A model generated the notes under the pieces. That model searched no databases and was not told the DNA's origin. It worked only from the letters and a program-made list of their open reading frames with translations. The position numbers were made by a program, and so were the translations under genes. A stretch of DNA of 6,232 nucleotides from Methanobacteriota archaeon (lineage in GTDB: Archaea > Thermoplasmatota > DTKX01 > GCA-020343715): NCBI GenBank assembly GCA_030594725.1, contig JAUVEQ010000184.1, positions 1 to 6,232 on the forward strand, written 5' to 3'. The first letter of the stretch is position 1; each line of letters begins with the position of its first letter. Below are positions 1 through 6,050 of the stretch, one piece after another.

Positions 1-73
1 CGAGGTCCCCTGGGCCAGGATTGGAACCCATCAATCTACATTGTAGGGTGCATGACAAGGTGAGCCAGGAAGA
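1..73 (-). repeat. tRNA-like degenerate element, copy 1
   Basis: Read on the minus strand this stretch, with about 15 bases to its right, has a D-arm-like run (TGGGGTAG), a later GG and ACC, and a T-loop-like GGGTTCCAATCC followed by a GGCCCAGGGGACC end. The inner four pairs of an acceptor stem and part of a T stem can be drawn. No proper anticodon stem forms, the D loop is too long and the outer acceptor pairs fail, so I do not call a working tRNA. The first 23 bases match positions 1659-1681 at 19 of 23, with weaker gapped similarity to about 73. It lies 33 bp beyond the stop of the ATPase gene. It could be a decayed tRNA, an integration scar or a small dispersed repeat. Confidence 0.35.
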
Positions 74-105
74 ACTACCCCACCCATCCTTCCCCTCCGC
101 GAGGC

Positions 106-1404
106 TCATGGCGCGGGGTCGTCCTCCACCAGCCATCTCCATAGGGGCCGATACACGATGACCTTGCCCTCCATACTCTCCTCGCCCTCCTCGTCCCAGG
201 TGACGATGGTGCCCCTCTCCAACCCGAAATGCTTCATCCCGCGGAGCAACGCACCCTCCTCGCGCCTCCTGGTCTTAGCCTCGGAGAGGTCGTAACACGA
301 CTGCACGAGGCGAGTTACCTCGACCCCCTCCTTGACCACGAAGTCGACCTCGCCCTTGTCGTCCTTCCAGTAGTAGATATCCCCGGCACGCATGAGCCGG
401 AGGAAGACCAGGTTCTCCATCAACCGCCCTATGTCCTCGGAGAACCGGAAGCTCATCGCGTTGCGGAGGCCAGTGTCGATGCAATAGACCTTCCTGGGGT
501 GGACGTACTGGGTCTTGAGGGAGTAGTCGAAGTGGTGGACGGGTAGGAACAGGTAAGCGTCCCGGAAGTGGTCCAGGTAATCATCGACCGTGGCCGTGTT
601 GAGCTTCAACACCTTGCCCAGGGACCTGGCGCTCGTGTCCTTGGACGTATTCGTCGCCAAGAACGCCGCCAGTCTCTCCAGCTTCCCCTTCTCCCGGACC
701 TGGTGACGCCCGATGACGTCCCGGGAGATTATCGCCGACGCATAACCCTTCAGCAACCGAACCTTCGTCATCTCGTCCCCGGTCAACACAACCTCGGGGA
801 ACCCGCCGTGCCGGATGTACTCGTCCAGCAGGCCCTGGAGCCTCAGCCTGTTAGCGATCACGTCCAGCTCCCTCTCTATGGATATCCCATTGACTTGAAC
901 GAACTCACTGAAGGAAAGGGGGAACATCTCGTAGGCGATGTCACGGCCCGTGAGGTAGGTGGAGTACTCTGTCATGAGCAGTGAGCTGTTCGAGCCTGAC
1001 ACAACGAACTTGATGTTAGAGGAGCCGTCGTAGTACCGCTTGACCTCCCGCTCCCATCCTGGCTTACGCTGGACCTCGTCCAGGAAGACGTACCTCATGC
1101 CCTCTGGTGCCATGAGCCGCTCGTGCTCCTCGATAACGTGTCTGACCGTGGCCTCCTCCAGGGCCAGGTCCTCGAAGTTGACGTACAGCACATTGTCCGC
1201 CTGCGTGTCCTCCAGGCATCCCCTGATGAGCAAGTACATGAGGGAGGTCTTGCCGGACCTCCGGACCCCCGTTACGGCGAGTACCTCCTTCCTCTCGAAC
1301 CACGGTCTCACCTCCTGAAGGCAGGGACGGTCCACCAGCCCCTCTAGGGAGCCCGTTTCGCCCCTCCACCAGGGATTCCAGAAATTCAAAGCATCGGCGA
1401 ACAT
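106..1404 (-). CDS. AAA_14/DUF4143-type archaeal ATP-binding protein
   Basis: Complete 432-residue P-loop ATPase of the archaeal AAA_14 plus DUF4143 type. Motifs seen: NPWW near residues 10-13; Walker A G-V-R-R-S-G-K-T at 46-53; Walker B YVFLDEVQ at 105-112, with the acidic pair D109-E110; a sensor-like SGSNSSLL near 136-143; then TGR and PLSFSEF. The C-terminal half has the DUF4143 pattern: K-V-Y-C-I-D-T-G-L near 305-313, EN near 330, and G-E-V-D-F near 351-355, which resembles a PD-(D/E)XK nuclease core. The usual downstream lysine is not evident (LVQSCYD instead). Length is typical of the family. I chose the ATG at 1404 over the in-frame GTG at 1413 because it places NPWW nine residues in, as in the paralogue at 6078. 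The gene is alone and faces leftwards, away from the surface-protein gene. Biochemical role is unknown: members are cytosolic NTPases, many archaeal genomes carry several, and no substrate can be inferred. Family call is firm; function is not. Confidence 0.93.
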   Translation of the reverse strand: MFADALNFWNPWWRGETGSLEGLVDRPCLQEVRPWFERKEVLAVTGVRRSGKTSLMYLLIRGCLEDTQADNVLYVNFEDLALEEATVRHVIEEHERLMAPEGMRYVFLDEVQRKPGWEREVKRYYDGSSNIKFVVSGSNSSLLMTEYSTYLTGRDIAYEMFPLSFSEFVQVNGISIERELDVIANRLRLQGLLDEYIRHGGFPEVVLTGDEMTKVRLLKGYASAIISRDVIGRHQVREKGKLERLAAFLATNTSKDTSARSLGKVLKLNTATVDDYLDHFRDAYLFLPVHHFDYSLKTQYVHPRKVYCIDTGLRNAMSFRFSEDIGRLMENLVFLRLMRAGDIYYWKDDKGEVDFVVKEGVEVTRLVQSCYDLSEAKTRRREEGALLRGMKHFGLERGTIVTWDEEGEESMEGKVIVYRPLWRWLVEDDPAP

Positions 1405-1453
1405 ACATACCACGGTAGACGTTTTCTATGGGTAAACGTATAGTATATTGGAC

Positions 1454-1464
1454 GTTTATATATG
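1454..1464 (-). promoter_or_regulatory. TATA-box promoter for the leftward ATPase gene
   Basis: On the minus strand CATATATAAAC forms a good archaeal TATA box about 55 bp before the ATG at 1404. A start about 25 bp downstream (near 1433) would leave a leader of roughly 30 nt. A second, weaker TATACTATAC at about 1438-1447 is closer and could start a very short leader. No strong Shine-Dalgarno sequence precedes the ATG. The box is AT-only on both strands, so rightward use (TTTATATA) is also possible. Confidence 0.5.
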
Positions 1465-1488
1465 TTCTCATGGGATGGGCGAAAGTGA

Positions 1489-1498
1489 GAACGCGTTC
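1489..1498. promoter_or_regulatory. 10-bp perfect palindrome upstream of the ATPase promoter
   Basis: GAACGCGTTC is a perfect palindrome about 30 bp upstream of the leftward TATA box. Its position would suit a dimeric regulator or activator site, but one 10-bp palindrome can occur by chance, and no second copy was noticed in the window. Confidence 0.25.
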
Positions 1499-1646
1499 GA
1501 TGTTACCACCTGTCCCGCAGGCCGGAGAGCCTTTGAGTCATCTGACAAGAGGTGTTGTCAAGTACGTATTAATGTTAGCCAGCATATTATTTTTCCTTGG
1601 AAATGAAGATAAATGGTGGAGTACCGGACAATAAATGATGATGCTC

Positions 1647-1668
1647 GGGAACCGCACCCGCGGTCCCC
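1647..1668. other. GC-rich stem-loop
   Basis: GGGAACCGC and GCGGTCCCC can pair as a nine-position stem with one A-C mismatch around the loop ACCC. There is no T-run on either side, so it is not a standard terminator. Its right arm overlaps the start of the tRNA-like copy at 1659, which could make it part of that element. Confidence 0.4.
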
Positions 1669-1730
1669 TGCGCCGGGATCGATACTAGACAAATGGTAAT
1701 CCGTATGAGGGTTGAGTGAGATGGGCAAGA
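1659..1730 (-). repeat. tRNA-like degenerate element, copy 2
   Basis: Same orientation as the element at 1-73. The first 23 bases agree at 19 positions, sharing GGTCCCCTG, then GCC, GGAT and G. Weaker matches follow: a GTA, an ATGA at 1704-1707, TGAG and a final AAGA. On the minus strand it ends ATCGATCCCGGCGCAGGGG, again like a T arm plus acceptor, but no D arm or anticodon arm is recognisable. The two copies lie about 1.65 kb apart and bracket the ATPase gene. The core match alone is borderline for chance; the same orientation and the gapped extension add support. Confidence 0.35.
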
Positions 1731-1895
1731 TCGGCAAGGGCACCAGGGTCTGGGACGAGAGGGGGCTCCAGTTTCCCACGTTTCCCGCACCTTGCTCATC
1801 AAAGTTAAGTGTACGGACCTCCTTATTGGTAGGGCAGGTCACTGTACAGTCCAGAGCCCCGAGGTCGAACCGATCCGCACGGAGATGAGGGGGAG

Positions 1896-1922
1896 CTCGA
1901 GGCAGCAGCCCGCGGCCTCGAG
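1896..1922. other. 8-bp inverted repeat, hairpin-forming
   Basis: CTCGAGGC at 1896-1903 and GCCTCGAG at 1915-1922 are perfect reverse complements separated by 11 bases. There is no T-run beside it. It could be RNA structure or a protein site; nothing ties it to either neighbouring gene. Confidence 0.35.
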
Positions 1923-2004
1923 GGGGGCTTCGTTGAAGAGGCCTCCGCCACATCATCGCGACGGCGTGATGCTCGGGGGCCTCGGACTTTTCAAGTATGA
2001 AACC

Positions 2005-2045
2005 CCAGTACTTGTACCGTGCGTTCGTCGCAAGGAAGCTTGTGG
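2005..2045 (-). repeat. Diverged direct repeat, left copy
   Basis: This 41-base segment aligns without gaps to 2159-2199 with 28 identical bases. The longest shared run is CCAGTACTT on the plus strand; ACCG and GTTCG also match. Codon-level agreement on the minus strand is better than base-level agreement, which suggests past coding. Confidence 0.4.
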
Positions 2046-2158
2046 CGTGCGAAACAATGTGAGCCAGTGCCTCTTTTTTCGAGGCGAAAATAACTTGCGA
2101 CGTGCGTCATGATATACATCGAAACGTGCGCTGCAATTTTGCACGCGACGTACGGATT

Positions 2159-2199
2159 CCAGTACTTCCACCGAATGTTCGGCAGAGCGATACTTGTCG
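2159..2199 (-). repeat. Diverged direct repeat, right copy
   Basis: Partner of 2005-2045, offset by exactly 154 bp. On the minus strand it reads through NIRWKYWNPY. A TAG just upstream corresponds to TCG in the left copy. Confidence 0.4.
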
Positions 2200-2263
2200 A
2201 GTACTACCGTGTTTGGTCCGAGTGGGCTCTTGCTCCCATCATCACGCAAACCACAAAATCGAA

Positions 2264-2291
2264 TGGTTGGTCCTTTTATTCGCACCAACCA
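2264..2291. promoter_or_regulatory. Operator-like dyad enclosing a TATA-like box
   Basis: TGGTTGGT (2264-2271) and ACCAACCA (2284-2291) are perfect 8-bp reverse complements. The 12 bases between them contain CCTTTTATT, an acceptable archaeal TATA-like element reading rightwards. If used, transcripts would start near 2300 and give the surface-protein gene a leader of about 70 nt containing a further small hairpin at 2306-2321 (TGATG/CATCA). A repressor on the dyad would block TATA-binding protein. The dyad is seen; the promoter use is inferred. Confidence 0.35.
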
Positions 2292-2328
2292 GTATCCACT
2301 TCATATGATGGCCAGTCATCAAGGCAAG

Positions 2329-2336
2329 TTTTAATA
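2329..2336 (+). promoter_or_regulatory. TATA box of the surface-protein gene
   Basis: TTTTAATA lies about 25 bp before 2357, so the transcript would begin close to the upstream ATG at 2356. It would leave about 16 nt before the preferred ATG at 2374, which is enough to include the ribosome site at 2364-2369. Confidence 0.5.
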
Positions 2337-2363
2337 CCAAGATACATATCTTTGAATGAATCA

Positions 2364-2369
2364 GAGGGG
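2364..2369 (+). promoter_or_regulatory. Ribosome binding site that favours the ATG at 2374
   Basis: GAGGGG contains GAGG with a 6-base gap to the ATG at 2374, a good match to the archaeal anti-Shine-Dalgarno sequence. The upstream in-frame ATG at 2356 has no such site, so 2374 is the better start unless the message is leaderless. Confidence 0.55.
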
Positions 2370-2373
2370 TTTG

Positions 2374-5300
2374 ATGTCCCGTTCAATGAAACCGTTAGTA
2401 TATCTCATGGCCGTGCTCCTCTCAGCGCAACTGTTGCTCCTCGCAACCCCCAGCGACGGGCTCGATGTGACGCCAGACATGAGCCTCGGTGATGTGAACG
2501 CGTCGTTCTGGGGCGATAGCGAGCGCGACTATTCTGGTTCCAGCGTCGCGGGGGTCGGGGACGTGAACCGGGACGGGTACGATGACATCGTGATCGGGAC
2601 ATCAGGAGATGATTACGGTGGCGAGAACGCTGGCCACGCGTATCTGATATTCGGGAAGAAGTCGGGCTGGTCGATGGACACCAACCTCTCTGCGGCGGAC
2701 GCATCCTTCTACGGAGAGATGGCTGGGGCTTATGCGGGTAACTGCGTGGCCGGCGCCGGGGACGTGAACAAGGACGGATATGATGACATCCTCATCGGAG
2801 CCTCCGGGTCGTCCAGTCTTGGTCCTGATGCCGGTGAGGCGTATCTGATACTTGGAAAGGCGAGGGGTTGGAGCATGTACACAAACCTGTCCGGATCGGA
2901 TGCATCGTTCTGGGGCGAGACCTGGTACGATCACGCAGGTGCCGAGGTCTCTGGTGCTGGGGACGTCAACGGGGATGGCTTCAATGACCTCCTCATAAGC
3001 GCGCCCTATTTCGGCGTCGGTGAGACCTATCTGATACTGGGAAAAGCCTCTGGTTGGAGGATGGACACGTCCCTCTCCACGGCGGACGCATCCTTCAGGG
3101 GCGAGGCCGCGTTTGAGAACTCAGGCGACGTAATATCGGCAGCTGGGGATGTGAATGGGGACGGCTATGATGATTTTCTCATAGGCACGAGCCAGAACGA
3201 CGAGGCTCATGATGATGCTGGCCAGACCTATCTGATCTTGGGCAAGGCCACGGGCTGGGCCATGGACACGTCCCTGTCGGAAGCGGATGCATCCTTCTTG
3301 GGCGAGAGAGGGTGGGACCACTCTGGTGCCTCAACATCTGGGGCAGGTGATGTCAACGGGGATGGCTTCGATGACATTCTCATCGGGGCGACGGGTAGTG
3401 ACGCTGGTGCGAATGGAGCAGGCCAGACCTATCTGGTCCTGGGAAAGAGCACGGGCTGGGCCATGGACACGGACCTCTCGACCGCAGCGGCTTCGTTCTT
3501 GGGTGAGGACGAGCTCGATGGGTCAGGTGTGGGGGTCGCCGATGTGGGCGATGTGAACGGTGACGGTTACGATGACTTCATCATCGGTGCGAGTCGTGAT
3601 GACGATGCTGCCGTTGATGCGGGCCAGACGTACCTGTACTTTGGAAAGCCAACGGGATGGTCAATGGACATGGACATAGCCGATGCACCCATATCGTTCT
3701 GGGGCGAGGGCTGGAAGGACTACTCTGGATACAGCCTCTCTGGTGCTGGGGACGTGAACGGGGACGGCTTTGACGATATACTCATAGGGTCACACCAGAA
3801 CTCAGATGGCGGACGGCAAGCGGGCCAGACGTATCTCATATTCCCCGACCGCAACACGCCCCCCACTGACATCACATCGGTGGACCTATATTTCACCAAC
3901 GGAACCCACACCAGGCCGACCGAGACGGCGTACATCAACGATACCATCCTCATCCGCGTCAACGGGACCGATAGCGACCCCGACCGGAAGGGCCTGACGG
4001 AAGTCACTGTGACCAGCAGCCAGTCATCATCCATCGGGATCGAGTTGCGACTGCTGGAGACGGACTTCGATTCCGGCACCTTCGAGGGTACCTTCAGACT
4101 CTCGCATCTGTCCCACGAGGGGAACCAGTGGATCGGTACCAGCGTTGGGGAGACGGTCACCGTGACATCGAACCTAGATCTCAACAAGAAGGATTCCCTT
4201 CGGGTCACGACCAGGCCTTTGTGGGCCGACGATCCGTCCCAGGTGTACACCGACGAGGATGCAGCATTCAGTTACACGTTCGCCTTGTCAGAGGGCGTCG
4301 CCCTCTCTTGGGGTTATGGAACGAACCTCTCCTGGTTGAACTGGGACGTGGGTAACCTGACGATAAGTGGAACCCCCACCAACGGGGACGTTGGAACCGG
4401 ATACGTCGAGGTCCACGTCTATGACGACCATGATCTCGTCGATACCGCCCGAATGAACATCACGGTCGTGAACGTGCCAGTTGAGGTGATCGGTGATCCT
4501 CCCGCGACGGCGACCGAGGAGGTGCGATGGTACTACGACTTCGATTCCACCGACGACGGACAGGGCGATATCACATGGCAATACTACGGCAATGCCTCAT
4601 GGCTCGGCATTGACACGGCCACCGGTGAGGTCCAAGGCACCCCCTCGAACGAGGAGGTGGGACCGTGGTGGGTCAATGTCTCGGTAGACGATGGGAACGG
4701 CGGTGTGGGGCGTGTTGAGTTCACGATCGAGGTCCTCAATGTCGGCGACGCGCCCGTCATCATCACGGAGCATCTGCCTGATGCCACCGAGGAAGTGCCC
4801 TACTCGTTCACCTTCGACCACACCGACCAGGACAGGGGCGATTCCGTCACCTGGACCCTGGTGAGCGATATCGGGTGGCTGGTGATGGACGCCATGACAG
4901 GGACCGTCCATGGCACGCCCTCCAACGATGACGTCGGCTCGGTTCGGTTGGAGGTTGCCGCGACTGACTCGTATGGCCTCAATGCGACCATCCACCTCGA
5001 CCTAAGGGTTCAGAACGTCAACGACCCTCCTTCGATCATAACCGAGGACGTGACTTCGGCAGAGGAGGACTCGGAGTACCGGGTCGAGTACTCCGCGACG
5101 GACCCGGACGTGGGCGACGTCCTCACATGGAGGGCTGTGTACCCTGGTGAGTGGCTCTCCTTCGACAGGAGCACAGGCGTCCTCTCCGGGACACCGACCA
5201 ACGAGGATCTTGGGCCGTACTTCGTCACCATAACTGTCTACGACCCTCATGGGGAGTACGACACCCGCGTATTCAGGGTGGACGTCGCAGGCGTCAACGA

Positions 5301-5922
5301 CCCTCCTGAGATCACCTCCGAGCTCGACCTTCCAATAGAGGTGCTGGAGGATGAGCTGTTCCAGCTCACGCTCGAAGGCCGTGACGAGGAGGATATATTC
5401 CCAATGTGGTCGGACGACACTGACCTGTTCGACATATCATCCGGAGGCGGCACCATCGCCTTCCGACCTGCTCAGTCCGATGTCGGCGATTGGTGGGTCA
5501 ACATTACAGCAGAGGACAGTGAGGGGCTTTTCGATAGGATCTTGGTAAGGTTCACCGTGGTCGGCGTCAACGATGTCCCCTTCATCAATTCCATCTCGCC
5601 AGAGAACGGTACACAGTTCAAGGAAGGAGAGGCAGTCCCCTTGTCCGTGAGCGCTGATGATCCGGATGGGGACGACCTTACCGTGACCTGGAAACTGGAT
5701 GGGGTTGCCATAGGGACCGGCGACACCTTGGATTATGCGGAGATGGAACCCGGTACCCGGACGATCAAGGTCACCGTGTCCGATGGTGATGCATCCGTCG
5801 AGGAAGAGTTCGTCGTCATCATCACGAAGAAGGAGGAGGAGAGCCCAGGGTTCAATCTCGTGATGCTCCTGATCGCAGTGATTTCCGCAGCGGTTATTGC
5901 ATCACAACGAAGGGATCGTTGA
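2374..5922 (+). CDS. Secreted FG-GAP propeller / He_PIG repeat surface protein with PGF-CTERM tail
   Basis: A 1182-residue exported protein. Residues 1-29 form a signal peptide: MSRSMK, then a hydrophobic core to about 24. Residues about 33-491 hold seven FG-GAP blades of 62-67 residues, each with a calcium loop D-x-N-x-D-G-x-x-D starting at 63, 130, 197, 259, 326, 393 and 460; the N-terminal MSLGDVN segment matches the strand missing from blade 7, so it probably closes the ring. Residues about 494-617 look like a beta-sandwich with ETDFDSGTFEGTF at 562-574. He_PIG/cadherin-like domains follow at about 618-702, 703-790, 791-882, 883-974 and a divergent one at 975-1065, with G-T-P-[ST]-N motifs in the first four and NDPP/NDVP linkers. 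A PKD-like domain covers about 1066-1150. The tail has E-rich residues, PGF at 1158-1160, a helix and RRDR. There are many N-x-S/T sequons and one cysteine. The likely role is adhesion or cell-surface structure; no enzyme motif is visible. An upstream start at 2356 would add six residues. Confidence 0.93.
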   Translation: MSRSMKPLVYLMAVLLSAQLLLLATPSDGLDVTPDMSLGDVNASFWGDSERDYSGSSVAGVGDVNRDGYDDIVIGTSGDDYGGENAGHAYLIFGKKSGWSMDTNLSAADASFYGEMAGAYAGNCVAGAGDVNKDGYDDILIGASGSSSLGPDAGEAYLILGKARGWSMYTNLSGSDASFWGETWYDHAGAEVSGAGDVNGDGFNDLLISAPYFGVGETYLILGKASGWRMDTSLSTADASFRGEAAFENSGDVISAAGDVNGDGYDDFLIGTSQNDEAHDDAGQTYLILGKATGWAMDTSLSEADASFLGERGWDHSGASTSGAGDVNGDGFDDILIGATGSDAGANGAGQTYLVLGKSTGWAMDTDLSTAAASFLGEDELDGSGVGVADVGDVNGDGYDDFIIGASRDDDAAVDAGQTYLYFGKPTGWSMDMDIADAPISFWGEGWKDYSGYSLSGAGDVNGDGFDDILIGSHQNSDGGRQAGQTYLIFPDRNTPPTDITSVDLYFTNGTHTRPTETAYINDTILIRVNGTDSDPDRKGLTEVTVTSSQSSSIGIELRLLETDFDSGTFEGTFRLSHLSHEGNQWIGTSVGETVTVTSNLDLNKKDSLRVTTRPLWADDPSQVYTDEDAAFSYTFALSEGVALSWGYGTNLSWLNWDVGNLTISGTPTNGDVGTGYVEVHVYDDHDLVDTARMNITVVNVPVEVIGDPPATATEEVRWYYDFDSTDDGQGDITWQYYGNASWLGIDTATGEVQGTPSNEEVGPWWVNVSVDDGNGGVGRVEFTIEVLNVGDAPVIITEHLPDATEEVPYSFTFDHTDQDRGDSVTWTLVSDIGWLVMDAMTGTVHGTPSNDDVGSVRLEVAATDSYGLNATIHLDLRVQNVNDPPSIITEDVTSAEEDSEYRVEYSATDPDVGDVLTWRAVYPGEWLSFDRSTGVLSGTPTNEDLGPYFVTITVYDPHGEYDTRVFRVDVAGVNDPPEITSELDLPIEVLEDELFQLTLEGRDEEDIFPMWSDDTDLFDISSGGGTIAFRPAQSDVGDWWVNITAEDSEGLFDRILVRFTVVGVNDVPFINSISPENGTQFKEGEAVPLSVSADDPDGDDLTVTWKLDGVAIGTGDTLDYAEMEPGTRTIKVTVSDGDASVEEEFVVIITKKEEESPGFNLVMLLIAVISAAVIASQRRDR
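2497..3840 (+). repeat. Seven in-frame ~201-bp FG-GAP tandem repeats
   Basis: Units begin at 2497, 2698, 2899, 3085, 3286, 3487 and 3688, each at the [DN]-A-S-F or equivalent position. The period is 201 bp except for the third unit (186 bp), which lacks five residues after its I-S-A-P motif. Units 4 and 5 are nearly identical in places at the base level (3220-3234 with 3421-3435, 3250-3270 with 3451-3471). Confidence 0.9.
5845..5922 (+). other. PGF-CTERM-like archaeosortase sorting signal
   Basis: The last 25 residues start P-G-F, continue with about 16 hydrophobic residues (NLVMLLIAVISAAVIA) and end S-Q-R-R-D-R, preceded by an acidic EEES linker. This is the layout of PGF-CTERM proteins, which archaeosortase A cleaves and attaches to a membrane lipid. 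A plain C-terminal membrane anchor is the alternative. No archaeosortase gene is in the window. Confidence 0.65.
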
Positions 5923-5930
5923 CGAGTACT

Positions 5931-5948
5931 CGACAACGACCATTGTCG
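5931..5948 (+). terminator. Short hairpin just after the surface-protein stop
   Basis: CGACAA and TTGTCG pair as a perfect 6-bp stem around a 6-base loop, starting 9 bases after the stop codon. The palindrome CGAGTACTCG (5923-5932) overlaps its left side. No T-run follows, and archaeal termination usually needs one, so it may be a 3'-end structure rather than the terminator itself. Confidence 0.3.
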
Positions 5949-5988
5949 CGTACCCATCACGTTAGCCAGTCATTTCCACTACCACCAC

Positions 5989-6016
5989 AGTGTCAACCCA
6001 TAGATGGACGCTTTTA
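5989..6016 (+). repeat. Upstream copy of a 28-bp promoter repeat
   Basis: Twenty-three of 28 bases match 6023-6050. Shared blocks are AGTGTCAA, ATA, ATGGAC and TTTA. It ends in CTTTTA, a weaker TATA-like run, and contains CCAT-AG-ATGG, a small dyad. It lies about 34 bp upstream of the stronger copy. Confidence 0.55.
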
Positions 6017-6022
6017 GGAAAT

Positions 6023-6050
6023 AGTGTCAATCTATACATGGACACCTTTA
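6023..6050 (+). repeat. Downstream copy of the promoter repeat, overlapping the TATA box
   Basis: Same 28-bp unit as 5989-6016 in direct orientation with a 34-bp period. Its end runs into the TATA box of the second ATPase gene, so a factor bound here would sit at the BRE/TATA position. Confidence 0.55.

Larger units (their letters stand above)
1953..2211 (-). pseudogene. Possible decayed coding fragment with a repeated KYW motif
   Basis: Two minus-strand segments 154 bp apart translate as TSIALPNIRWKYW (right copy, 2159-2199) and TSFLATNARYKYW (left copy, 2005-2045). Seven of 13 residues are identical and the W/Y and I/F differences are conservative. The copies lie in different frames, because 154 is not a multiple of three, so a frameshift must lie between them. 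A TAG stop sits just upstream of the right copy, where the left copy has TCG, and the left copy's frame has a TGA at 2107-2109. This fits a broken gene with internal repeats, but I do not recognise the protein family. A short non-coding duplication is the main alternative. Boundaries are approximate. Confidence 0.28.
1405..2373. other. 969-bp divergent intergenic region without a convincing gene
   Basis: Several open frames of 63-135 codons cross this region on both strands. They overlap one another or the promoters, are rich in Arg, Pro and Ser, use poor starts and show no domain. What can be supported is the TATA box of each neighbouring gene, a palindrome at 1489-1498, inverted repeats at 1647-1668, 1896-1922 and 2264-2291, the second tRNA-like copy at 1659-1730, and a probable decayed minus-strand coding fragment around 1953-2211. 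The mix of degenerate repeats and broken frames suggests a site where foreign or duplicated DNA has eroded. Confidence 0.6.

Noticed and set aside
1..95. A functional tRNA gene on the minus strand
   Set aside because: D-arm and T-loop pieces are present, but no 5-bp anticodon stem with a 7-base loop can be drawn, the D loop is too long and the outer acceptor pairs fail.
1428..1634. 68-codon plus-strand open frame with a short hydrophobic stretch
   Set aside because: It begins inside the leftward ATPase promoter, has no ribosome site, and the hydrophobic run of about 12 residues is too short for a clear membrane helix.
1721..1888. Short plus-strand frame beginning MGKIGKGTRVW, reminiscent of a hexapeptide-repeat acetyltransferase
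   Set aside because: Only about eight residues resemble that family. The pattern does not continue in this or the neighbouring frames, and the frame ends after 55 codons.
1558..1956. 132-codon minus-strand open frame as a real gene
   Set aside because: Its sequence is rich in Arg, Pro and Ser, with no motif or promoter. The only suggestive part lies upstream of its first ATG and is treated as a decayed fragment.
2076..2090. TTTTCG-AGG-CGAAAA hairpin beside a T-run as a terminator
   Set aside because: The stem is AT-rich with a 3-base loop, the T-run precedes rather than follows it on the plus strand, and no gene ends here.
1953..2288. 111-codon minus-strand open frame as a real gene
   Set aside because: It needs a TTG start, has no ribosome site or recognisable domain, and runs in a different frame from the two similar KYW segments.
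2109..2492. 127-codon plus-strand open frame
   Set aside because: It crosses the dyad and both TATA boxes of the surface-protein gene and overlaps its signal peptide in another frame. No domain or ribosome site is visible.
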